DNA of 64,000 nt from Desulfobulbaceae bacterium (GTDB taxonomy: Bacteria; Bacteroidota; Ignavibacteria; Kapaibacteriales; UBA2268), in the NCBI GenBank assembly GCA_018335795.1, contig JAGXRP010000043.1, forward strand, positions 1 through 64,000. Direction: 5' to 3'. The notes under the pieces are model-generated. The model was not told the DNA's origin, ran no database searches, and saw only the letters and a list, made by a program, of their open reading frames with translations. A program made the translations under genes and the position numbers. Below, piece by piece: positions 28,133 through 35,488 of this stretch (within the stretch, counting starts at the first letter, position 1; every line of letters starts with the position of its first letter).

Positions 28133-29032
28133 ATGGAAGAGTTAATTAAAAATTTTCTGTTTAATCCAACCGTTGGAAAAATTGTAGCGATTTTTATTGG
28201 AATCGCTATTATATGGGTAATAGTAAAATCAATTCAACGAAACTTTTTGTCAAAAATAAAAGATAACGACAACCGCTATAGGGCTAAAAAGTTTAGTGGT
28301 TTCATTGGCTTTATACTTACTATAATTTTGATTTCTATTGTATACAGCGACAAACTTGGTGGATTAACAGTTGCTTTTGGTGTTGCGGGTGCTGGTATTG
28401 CATTTGCATTACAAGAGGTCATTGCTTCATTTGCAGGGTGGTTGGCGATAATGTTCGGTGGTTTTTATAAAACAGGCGATAGGGTGCAATTAGGTGGAAT
28501 AAAAGGTGATATTATGGACATTGGTGTCCTAAGGACTACAATCATGGAAACAGGACAATGGGTAGATGGCGACTTATATAATGGCAGAATTGTTTTAGTT
28601 GCAAACAGTTTTGTATTTAAAGAACCTGTTTACAATTACTCTGGCGATTTCCCTTTTCTTTGGGACGAAATAAAAATACCGATTCAATACGGAAGCAACT
28701 ACGATAAAACTGGTGAAATTTTACTTAAAATTGGAAAAGAAGTTTCTGGTGATTTATCAGAGAAATCAAAACAAAAATGGAATGTCCTTCAAAATAAATA
28801 CCGGCTTGAAAATGCACAAACCGAACCGATGGTGTCATTGATTGCTAATGATAATTGGGTTGAATATACACTTCGTTACGTTGTCGATTACAAACGAAGA
28901 AGATTTACTAAAACAGAATTATTTACAAAGATTTTAAATACAATTGAAGCAACAAATGGAGAGATAAAGTTTGCTTCAGCGACCTTTCATTTGGTTGAAG
29001 CTCCCGAATTTAAAGTAAAAATTAATTCCTGA
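28133..29032 (+). CDS. Small MscS-family channel
   Basis: A protein of 299 residues with two or three N-terminal membrane helices (VGKIVAIFIGIAIIWVIVKS, GFILTIILISIVYS). The MscS pore helix follows (GVAGAGIAFALQEVIASFAG), then a beta domain (KTGDRVQLGGIKGDIMDIGV) and a C-terminal alpha/beta domain. The frame is open from 28094, but that would overlap the first channel. The ATG at 28133 (MEELIKNF) lies one base after its stop. Tandem MscS paralogues of different size suggest graded or hetero-oligomeric channels. It is followed by 628 bases without a clear gene. Confidence 0.88.
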   Translation: MEELIKNFLFNPTVGKIVAIFIGIAIIWVIVKSIQRNFLSKIKDNDNRYRAKKFSGFIGFILTIILISIVYSDKLGGLTVAFGVAGAGIAFALQEVIASFAGWLAIMFGGFYKTGDRVQLGGIKGDIMDIGVLRTTIMETGQWVDGDLYNGRIVLVANSFVFKEPVYNYSGDFPFLWDEIKIPIQYGSNYDKTGEILLKIGKEVSGDLSEKSKQKWNVLQNKYRLENAQTEPMVSLIANDNWVEYTLRYVVDYKRRRFTKTELFTKILNTIEATNGEIKFASATFHLVEAPEFKVKINS

Positions 29033-29042
29033 CCCAATTGCA

Positions 29043-29094
29043 GACACTTTGCCAAAGCCGCACAAGCCAACGCTGAAACCCAAGCTTGGCAAAG
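29043..29094. repeat. Hairpin-forming repeat after the MscS pair
   Basis: CTTTGCCAA (29047-29055) and TTGGCAAAG (29086-29094) are perfect inverted copies with a 30-base loop. The pairing continues outward as ACA/TGT after a 2-base bulge. It starts 10 bases after the channel stop; no T-run follows. It may be part of the same repeat family as copies A, B and D. Confidence 0.5.
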
Positions 29095-29165
29095 AGTGTG
29101 TTTGTCCAACCGCACGACAAATACGACCGCCAAACCAAAGGACGAAAAAGAACACCGAACCGCTA

Positions 29166-29292
29166 AATGGCTGTGACAAAAAAGCGGGTTTAGTGCTTAA
29201 ATGAACATTATACCACGCATCACCTTTTGTGATGTATTGACAGTTTTGTGCTCCTAAATCCTCTTCTTCGCCAAGTCCCGAAACGTTCAGCA
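29166..29292. repeat. ~130-bp intergenic repeat, copy B
   Basis: The start CAAAAAAGCGGGTTTAGTGC resembles copy D (CCAAAAGGCGGGGTTCAGTAC). TTAAATGAA and the final CGTTCAGCA match copy A. It contains a small hairpin CATCAC/GTGATG. The rest of the 29033-29660 gap holds no gene I can support; one 36-codon frame at 29522-29632 is too short to call. Confidence 0.6.
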
Positions 29293-29394
29293 GTGTTGAC
29301 GTATATTGAGTATTTAGTGAAATAGCAGCAATTATTCTTAGTACATAAGCAATACTCCGAATTTATGTTGGTATGAGAAGAATCTTCATTTTTA

Positions 29395-29427
29395 TTTGAC
29401 AGATACAAATTTATTTTTGTATATTTG
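29395..29427 (+). promoter_or_regulatory. Bacteroidota-type promoter for the B12-sensor operon
   Basis: TTTG (29395-29398) and TATATTTG (29420-29427) are separated by 21 bases and match the -33/-7 consensus TTTG / TAnnTTTG. It would give an untranslated leader of about 225 bases before the cobalamin-sensor gene. I saw no cobalamin-riboswitch B12 box in that leader. Confidence 0.55.
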
Positions 29428-29660
29428 CTCTTGATTTATTTAGAGTTAGTAAATGAATTAGTTGTATGGAAGTCTAAAAGAAGGATGTTCTCAGAAATAA
29501 ATCAATTAAGAATGAAAAAAAATGAACTTGAAAAAGAAGATTTATGATGACAGAGAAATATTCATTGCGCCAATTGCTAAAAATGCGAATCCTGAATTGC
29601 GTGGAAAAACGAATTTGGTTTTGTGCTTTTAAAATTTGCGGATAAAATGATAATTGAGCT

Positions 29661-30305
29661 ATGAGCACTTTAGTAGAATACGAATCATCAGAAAGATATC
29701 TAAAATCTCTTTTAGAAGGGAGAAGGAGCGAGTGTTCTTCTATCGTAAAAGATTATTTGGCAGAGAAGCACAGTTTCAATGAACTTTATGAAAATGTTCT
29801 TAAAATTGCATTGTATGAAGTTGGTAGATTGTGGGAATATAATAAAATCACAGTAGCTGCAGAGCATTTAGCTACCGCTATAACAGAAGGAATATTAAAC
29901 GAATTGTATCCATATATTATTCCGAACAAATATAACGGCAAAAAAGTTGTATTGACATGTGTAGATAAAGAAGAACATCAAGTAGGTATAAAAATGGTTG
30001 CTGACGTTTTTGAATTGAACAAATGGGAAAGCTTTTTATTAGGAAGAGGATTTCCAACTGTTGAGTTAATAAAATTTATCGATAAAATTAAGCCTGATGT
30101 GCTGGCTATTTCGCTTAGTGTTTATTTTAATTTTGGAAATTTGAAAAGAATGCTAACAGATATAAATTCAATTTACCCAATGCTGCCTATAATAGTTGGT
30201 GGACAAGCTTTATTGCATTTTTCGACAAGTTTTCTTGATGAATTTCCGACAGTTACTTATTTGACAGATTTACAACAACTTGAAGATTTTATTTTAAAAT
30301 TTTAA
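29661..30305 (+). CDS. Stand-alone cobalamin-binding sensor, CarH-like
   Basis: A cytosolic protein of 214 residues made only of the two modules of B12 sensors. Residues 1-85 form a four-helix bundle, and residues 95-214 a Rossmann-like cobalamin-binding domain. Trp58 followed by nine residues and Glu68-His69 matches the W-x9-EH motif of CarH/LitR-type photoreceptors, where Trp caps adenosylcobalamin. EEHQVG (Glu104-His106-Gly109) matches the ExHxxG lower-ligand motif. SLSVYFNFGN and IIVGGQA fit the later nucleotide-tail loops. There is no DNA-binding domain, so output must pass to partners, most likely the kinases that follow. The start MSTLVEYESS is the first Met. The next gene begins 10 bases after the stop. 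Confidence 0.85.
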   Translation: MSTLVEYESSERYLKSLLEGRRSECSSIVKDYLAEKHSFNELYENVLKIALYEVGRLWEYNKITVAAEHLATAITEGILNELYPYIIPNKYNGKKVVLTCVDKEEHQVGIKMVADVFELNKWESFLLGRGFPTVELIKFIDKIKPDVLAISLSVYFNFGNLKRMLTDINSIYPMLPIIVGGQALLHFSTSFLDEFPTVTYLTDLQQLEDFILKF

Positions 30306-30315
30306 TAAAGAAAAA

Positions 30316-30777
30316 ATGAAAAAAGAAAACCTATTAAAAACAGCTAAACAGTTGGTTCAGCCTTCTGTAGAATCAACCAGTGAATTTTCGCAAAAAATAA
30401 ACATGCTGGTTGATAACATGAACAATTACATGTTAAAAAGACCTGACATAAATGATTTGGTTGGTGAAGGAAACCTCGAAATGATGAAAGACAATCATTC
30501 AAATCATGCCCGGTTTATGGAGTCAGTGTTTATTAATTATGAACCCGAAATACTTGTCGATACTGTTTTATGGGTATTCAGGGCATATCGCTCCAGAAAT
30601 TTCAGCTCAACTTACTGGGCTGCCCAACTGAATGCCTGGATGAATATCTACAAAACTGAATTAAGCGAAAAAACCTATACAGAAATTTTGCCGTTTTATA
30701 AATGGTTGCAGGTAAATATTCCTGTTTTTAATGCATTAGCTGAACATGCAATCGATGCTCCGCTCTCCTCTCATTAA
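30316..30777 (+). CDS. Unknown helical protein in the B12-sensor operon
   Basis: I do not recognise this 153-residue protein. It looks all-helical, cytosolic and aromatic-rich in its second half (VDTVLWVFRAYRSRNFSSTY, WAAQLNAWMNIYKTEL, FYKWLQVNIPVFNALAEHAI), with His residues at NHSNHARF that could bind a cofactor. Lying 10 bases after the cobalamin sensor and 16 bases before the PAS-kinase, it is probably a partner of that sensor. It could be a second small sensor or an adaptor between the sensor and the kinase. No catalytic motif is visible. Confidence 0.8.
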   Translation: MKKENLLKTAKQLVQPSVESTSEFSQKINMLVDNMNNYMLKRPDINDLVGEGNLEMMKDNHSNHARFMESVFINYEPEILVDTVLWVFRAYRSRNFSSTYWAAQLNAWMNIYKTELSEKTYTEILPFYKWLQVNIPVFNALAEHAIDAPLSSH

Positions 30778-30793
30778 AAGAATATGTTATCGA

Positions 30794-32056
30794 ATGGATG
30801 ACCAATTTGTAAATATATGGAGTGAAACAGTTCGGCAATTAAAACTGGATTCCCAAAATAGTGCATTGGGATTGTTTGACATAGATGGCAAACTTTTGCA
30901 GGCAAATGAAAGTATGTGCGAATTTCTAGGTACAACCAAAGAGGAACTTCAGCCAAGAAATTTTTTAGTAAATCCTAACTTTAGTAAATTAAAACAACTA
31001 TCCCCAGATAAAAATAAACTCATTTTTGACAGTCTGTTAACCATTGGAAATTATTCAAACAATAGTTTTGTACTTAAAGCTAAAGTGTTTCGTGACGAAG
31101 AAACATTCTTTATCTTTGCAGAAGCTGATGTTATTAATCTATTTGAAGAAAATAAGAAAATGAGCCACCTTAATCAAGAGGTGAGCAATCTTCAGAGACA
31201 GCTGATAAAAGAGAAGTTTAAATTAGAGCGTACATTGATAGACTTGAAAGAAACACAGCAAATGCTTATCCATTCAGAAAAAATGAACGCCATGGGAAAA
31301 TTAGTTGCAGGTGTGGCGCACGAGTTAAATAATCCGATTGCATTTGTTTACGGCAATCTTTTTTCATTAGATACATACTTCAATGACTATAAGAACTTAT
31401 TTCAGGAGGTAGAGAGCAAAATACGGAATGGAATAGACAATAATTTTATTCCTTTAATTGATGAAATAAAGAAAAAGTATGAAATAGATTTCTTGAATGA
31501 GGATGTTCAAGATATAATAAAGGAAACGAAAATTGGGATTGAAAGGGTAAAAGTAATTGTGGAAGATTTGCGCAAATTTTCTCGGCTTGATGAATCCGAA
31601 ATAAAGAAAGTTGATATAATTGATAGTATTAATTCTACTATTTCAATATTAAAATCAGAAATAGCAGATAGAAATTTGAATTTTACATTTGTTTCGCCTG
31701 ATAAACTGTATTTAGAATGTTATCCCGGGCAATTAAATCAGGCAATTTTGAATTTGTTGATTAATGCAATTCAGGCAGTTGATGATAATGGTATAATTAC
31801 TATGTCTCTGATAGAAAACACTGAGAATATACTTATTTCAGTAAAAGATAATGGTATTGGAATCCCTCAGGATATTAAAGACAAAATATTTGACCCTTTT
31901 TTCACAACAAAACCCGTAGGTTCCGGAACAGGTCTTGGATTGAGTATAGCATATAAAATAATTACTGATTTGCATGATGGCTCAATCGATGTTAAATCGA
32001 AAGAGGGGCATGGTGCAGAGTTCATTGTTTCACTACCCAAAAGTTTAAAAATATGA
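30794..32056 (+). CDS. PAS-domain histidine kinase
   Basis: Soluble sensor histidine kinase of 420 residues. Residues about 20-115 are a PAS-like domain (LGLFDIDGKLLQANESMCEF). A coiled coil follows (residues about 118-165), then the dimerisation/phospho-acceptor helix GVAHELNNP with His176. The ATPase has N box NQAILNLLINAIQAV, G1 DNGIGIP, F box FDPFFTTKP and G2 GTGLGLS. There is no membrane segment, so it senses a cytosolic signal, plausibly the cobalamin protein two genes upstream. The frame is open from 30746, overlapping the previous gene; I chose the ATG at 30794 because it gives a clean 16-base spacer. The stop TGA overlaps the next ATG. Confidence 0.93.
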   Translation: MDDQFVNIWSETVRQLKLDSQNSALGLFDIDGKLLQANESMCEFLGTTKEELQPRNFLVNPNFSKLKQLSPDKNKLIFDSLLTIGNYSNNSFVLKAKVFRDEETFFIFAEADVINLFEENKKMSHLNQEVSNLQRQLIKEKFKLERTLIDLKETQQMLIHSEKMNAMGKLVAGVAHELNNPIAFVYGNLFSLDTYFNDYKNLFQEVESKIRNGIDNNFIPLIDEIKKKYEIDFLNEDVQDIIKETKIGIERVKVIVEDLRKFSRLDESEIKKVDIIDSINSTISILKSEIADRNLNFTFVSPDKLYLECYPGQLNQAILNLLINAIQAVDDNGIITMSLIENTENILISVKDNGIGIPQDIKDKIFDPFFTTKPVGSGTGLGLSIAYKIITDLHDGSIDVKSKEGHGAEFIVSLPKSLKI

Positions 32057-33249
32057 TGATAGAACAGGTTGAAAACACTGATTATAATCTTTTAATAGTT
32101 GATGACGAAATTGAAGTTACAAAATCGTTAGCACGCCAATTTAGGAGAAAATATAAAATTCATACTGCTCATAATGTTGACGAGGCAATAGAGGTGATGG
32201 AAAATGAAAATATACAAGTTGTTATTTCAGACCAAAGAATGCCGGGATTAACCGGTGTCGATTTTTTTCACAAAATTAAAGATAGATATCCCGATGCATT
32301 AAAATTAATTTTGACTGGATATTCCGATATTGAAGCAGTAATAGGAGCCATTAACGAAGGTCAGGTTTTCAGGTATATTACTAAACCTTGGAACCCGACC
32401 GAATTGGAAGCGACTATTAAAGAAGCATTTGAAAAGTATGAGTTAATTACAAAGAACAGAAAACTAATGCGCAATTTGTATGATGCTAACCAAAATCTGG
32501 AAGAAAAAGTAAAATTGCGAACTTCAGAACTTGAACAATCCAATGAAAAATTGAAACAGTTAAATATTGAAAAAAATAAATATATCGGAATTGTAGCTCA
32601 TGATTTGAGAGTTCCAATTGGAAATATATTTAGTTTCTCGGAGCTTTTAATTTCAGAATATTCCAATTTATCTGTAGAGGAACATTTAGAGTTTATTTCG
32701 ATTATTAATGAACGGAGTTCCTATTCGTTGAGCTTGATGGAAAGTTTTTTGGATGCATCAAAAATTGAATCAGGAATACTTGAGTTGAATTTTAAAACTT
32801 GGGAATATAATGAACTACTAAAAAACTGTATATCTCAAAATATCATATTTGCAAATAAAAAAATGCAGACCCTGATTTTTGAATCTAATGAAGATAATCA
32901 TTCTGTTTTATGTGATAGAGACAAAATAGAACAGTCTATTAATAACTTAATTAGTAATGCCATAAAATTTTCTTCTTTAGGAAAAAGAATTTGGATAAAA
33001 GTTGAAAAGAAAAACAATCAACTCATTACAAGCATAATTGATGAGGGACAGGGAATACCTGAAGATGAATTAAAATCAATTTTTAAAAGTTATCAGACAA
33101 CTACAGTAAAACCAACAGCTGGGGAAAAATCGACAGGCTTAGGATTGGCAATTGTGAAAAAAATCATTGAAGCCCATAATGGTAAAATATGGGTTGAAAG
33201 TGCAGTTGGAAAGGGTTCGTGTTTTTCCTTTTCAATACCAACAAAATGA
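32053..33249 (+). CDS. Receiver-histidine kinase fusion
   Basis: A protein of 398 residues. Residues 1-130 are a receiver domain with acidic pair Asp17-Asp18, phospho-acceptor Asp60 (VVISDQRMPG), Thr88 and Lys111 (YITKPW). A coiled coil follows (about 132-175), then a histidine-kinase core with His183 in VAHDLRVPIG, N box SINNLISNAI, and G boxes DEGQGIP and STGLGLAIVK. It is likely phosphorylated by the PAS-kinase encoded immediately upstream (ATGA overlap) and passes the signal on. No DNA-binding output lies in the operon, so the final target is elsewhere. Confidence 0.93.
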   Translation: MMIEQVENTDYNLLIVDDEIEVTKSLARQFRRKYKIHTAHNVDEAIEVMENENIQVVISDQRMPGLTGVDFFHKIKDRYPDALKLILTGYSDIEAVIGAINEGQVFRYITKPWNPTELEATIKEAFEKYELITKNRKLMRNLYDANQNLEEKVKLRTSELEQSNEKLKQLNIEKNKYIGIVAHDLRVPIGNIFSFSELLISEYSNLSVEEHLEFISIINERSSYSLSLMESFLDASKIESGILELNFKTWEYNELLKNCISQNIIFANKKMQTLIFESNEDNHSVLCDRDKIEQSINNLISNAIKFSSLGKRIWIKVEKKNNQLITSIIDEGQGIPEDELKSIFKSYQTTTVKPTAGEKSTGLGLAIVKKIIEAHNGKIWVESAVGKGSCFSFSIPTK

Positions 33250-33279
33250 TAATTCAGTATAGAAAATTGAATGAATAAT

Positions 33280-33338
33280 ACACATGACTATATCAATTTG
33301 TATAATTTATAGAAAGCAAAGTTCTAAATATCATGTGT
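33280..33338. repeat. Inverted repeat after the sensor operon (site C)
   Basis: ACACATGA (33280-33287) and TCATGTGT (33331-33338) are perfect inverted copies. Downstream, CCCGC (33343-) and a final AACGTTAGGGG (33409-33419) sit directly before the next small gene. The AACGTT end resembles that of copy B. No gene is seen in 33250-33427. Confidence 0.4.
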
Positions 33339-33427
33339 TGTTGCCCGCTTAAACTTTTCTTGTAACTTCAAAGGATAGTGAATCGCAGTCGGTTACTTTT
33401 CTAATACTAAACGTTAGGGGTAATGCA

Positions 33428-33752
33428 ATGACAACGCAGAAATTCGAAAAAATAAGAGCAGTACCAGCGACAGTAAACGGTAACAGAATTGTCTTTGCTG
33501 AATGGGAAAAGAATGTTCAAGTATTGGACATAAATAATGGACTTGTCGCCAAATTCTCAACCGACATGGTGAGTGGAATGACAAATGTTATATAGACGTT
33601 GAAAATGGTAAAGTTGAAAAAAAAATTACCTTGGCGAACCGATTTAAATTGAGTTTACAAAACAAGGAAGTCTTATGTTGACAAGTCCGAGAAAACTATA
33701 TTCAACACTTACCGGGCAACAAATAAAACATTTTAACTTTGAAAATGAATAA
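33428..33752 (+). pseudogene. Frameshifted small gene of unknown function
   Basis: A GGGG-containing ribosome-binding-like site precedes ATG 33428. The first frame encodes 55 residues (MTTQKFEKIRAVPATVNGNR onward) and stops at 33595. A second frame from 33571 continues with protein-like sequence (EWNDKCYIDVENGKVEKKI) to a stop at 33681. A third frame from 33675 reads MLTSPRKLYSTLTGQQIKHF and ends at 33752. Joined, this would be a protein of about 108 residues broken by two frameshifts. I do not recognise it. It is framed by repeat copies C and D, the layout of a one-gene cassette. Confidence 0.5.
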
Positions 33753-33764
33753 AGCACATTCCAC

Positions 33765-33880
33765 TAACAGCAGCTACCCAAAAGGCGGGGTTCAGTACTT
33801 CACAGACACATTTGTGCCGATGAATAATTAACAACTCTGTCTTTTCCTTCGACAGTCTCAGGGAACTACAAGTTTAGAAT
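33765..33880. repeat. ~130-bp intergenic repeat, copy D
   Basis: It starts TAACAGCAGCTACCCAAAAG, 18 of 20 bases identical to copy A, followed by GGCGGGGTTCAGTACTT, which is shared with copy B. It lies 12 bases after the broken small gene. The right end is not sharply defined; I estimate it from the CTTCGACAGTCTCAGGGAAC block. No gene is seen from here to 34240. Confidence 0.5.
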
Positions 33881-33961
33881 TGACATTTCCCATCTCCCTC
33901 GCGGTGTGTATTGCTTCCGTATAGGCAACCAAACGCAAATGTTTGTGAAGATGTAAACTAT

Positions 33962-34212
33962 AATTGTCTGAACTATGAATTTTATGAATTCAATTCCTAA
34001 CCTTCCGAAGGTTCGAAACCATCGGAAGGTTTCGTCTATATTAACAAACTGACGGGCATTTTAATTCATCCGATGACTCCCCTTAATATGAGTCACAGCT
34101 TTAATCAATTCAATAAATCTGTATCTTCCAAGTCATCGGATGAATAAAAGAATTTAAGTGCTTCTTAATCAAATAAATCCCAACAATCTCCCAAATCATA
34201 GTTCAGACAATT
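33962..34212. repeat. Nested inverted-repeat element upstream of cinA
   Basis: AATTGTCTGAACTATGA (33962-33978) and TCATAGTTCAGACAATT (34196-34212) are perfect 17-bp inverted ends. Inside are two further perfect pairs: AACCTTCCGA / TCGGAAGGTT (33999-34008, 34022-34031) and ATTCATCCGATGACT / AGTCATCGGATGAAT (34064-34078, 34131-34145). It has no coding frame. The architecture suggests a small non-autonomous repeat. Its right end is 28 bases before the cinA start. Confidence 0.75.
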
Positions 34213-34240
34213 CGTCACTACATTTTTATATTGGAAATGA

Positions 34241-35488
34241 ATGAAAGCATCTATTCTTACAATCGGAACTGAGATTTGCATTGGCCAAATTGTCAACTCA
34301 AACGCTGCTACAATTGGAGCGAAATTAACTCAATTAGGGATTTCGGTAATTGCCAATTCATCCATCCCTGATAATTTGTCGCAAATTGTATCCGAGATCC
34401 GCAGACTAAACGATATTAGCGATTTGGTCATCATTACCGGTGGATTGGGTCCAACTCAAGATGACATTACCAAAACTGCTTTGTGCCAATATTTTGAATG
34501 TGAAATGATTTTGGATGAAACTGTTTATCAATTTATCGAAAATCTTTTCAAAAGTAAGGGCAGGGAAGTGTCGGATAGAAATAGAGCACAGGCTTTCATT
34601 CCTGCTAAAGCGATTGCATTGCCAAATTATGCAGGAACAGCCCCTGGTTTGCTATTCGAACATAATGGCAAAATGCTTGTGGCTCTGCCGGGAGTGCCTT
34701 ATGAAATGGAGCACATTTATGAAAATTCGCTGAAAGATAGGATCCAATTTGTTCTTGAACAATCTAATTCGGAAATCGAACTTCACAAAACGATTCGTAC
34801 TTATGGCATTTTCGAATCCAATCTTGCTGATTTAATCGGCGATTCAGATAATATCCCAAACGTAACGGGACTTGCTTATTTACCATCTGCAAGTGGTGTA
34901 AGGTTGCGCTTGACTGTGCAATCTCGGGATTTCGATTCTGCCGAAACCAAAATCAATGAAGCTGTTGCTTATCTCGAAAGTAGAATCGGCAAATATATAC
35001 AATCGTATGATGAAAAACCGATTATTGATTATATTTCAAAGTTGTTTAGAACGAACGGCAAAACGATTGCTGTTGCCGAATCTTGTACTGCGGGTTTACT
35101 CGGCGGAGAATTGACCAAATTAGCAGGTAGTTCGTCATTTTTCTTAGGTGGATTTATGACTTATTCCAATGGATGCAAATCGCAACTGTTGGGTATTGCT
35201 CCTGATATAATTAATGATTATGGGGCTGTCAGCGAAGAAGTCGCCACATTAATGGCAAAAAATGTACGTGAAATCTTCAAATCCGATATAGGTATTTCAA
35301 TTACGGGAATTGCAGGTCCAGATGGAGGTACTGATACCAAACCTGTTGGTACAGTTTGGTTTGGTCTCTCATATGGAGAGCGTCTATTATCATCAAAACA
35401 AATTTTTCCCGGAAATCGTGATGCTATCAGGAATCGGGCTGTATTTTATGCGTTAAATATGTTGAACAATTTACTCAAAGAAAAATGA
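34241..35488 (+). CDS. cinA: CinA-like protein
   Basis: A protein of 415 residues with the N-terminal MoaB/MogA-like domain (TIGTEICIGQIVNSNAATIG, ITGGLGPTQDDITK, ALPGVPYEM) and the C-terminal CinA domain (VAESCTAGLLGGELTKLAGS, GITGIAGPDGGTDTKPVGTV). In other bacteria the parts have ADP-ribose pyrophosphatase and nicotinamide-nucleotide amidase activity, acting in NAD recycling. Length and motifs are normal. It overlaps tsaD by four bases (ATGA). The nested inverted repeat ends 28 bases upstream, so its promoter may have been replaced or altered by that insertion. Confidence 0.94.
   Translation: MKASILTIGTEICIGQIVNSNAATIGAKLTQLGISVIANSSIPDNLSQIVSEIRRLNDISDLVIITGGLGPTQDDITKTALCQYFECEMILDETVYQFIENLFKSKGREVSDRNRAQAFIPAKAIALPNYAGTAPGLLFEHNGKMLVALPGVPYEMEHIYENSLKDRIQFVLEQSNSEIELHKTIRTYGIFESNLADLIGDSDNIPNVTGLAYLPSASGVRLRLTVQSRDFDSAETKINEAVAYLESRIGKYIQSYDEKPIIDYISKLFRTNGKTIAVAESCTAGLLGGELTKLAGSSSFFLGGFMTYSNGCKSQLLGIAPDIINDYGAVSEEVATLMAKNVREIFKSDIGISITGIAGPDGGTDTKPVGTVWFGLSYGERLLSSKQIFPGNRDAIRNRAVFYALNMLNNLLKEK

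Noticed and set aside
29522-29632. 36-codon open frame just before the B12-sensor gene
   Set aside because: Too short, no clear ribosome-binding site and no recognisable protein sequence.
29428-29660. Possible cobalamin riboswitch in the leader of the sensor operon
   Set aside because: I found no B12-box sequence or convincing multi-stem core; the leader is simply AT-rich.
33250-34240. A second copy of the tRNA-Lys 3' end as the right attachment site of the island
   Set aside because: The bases around GAAGGTTCGAAAC look superficially like a T loop, but the flanking stem does not match the tRNA.
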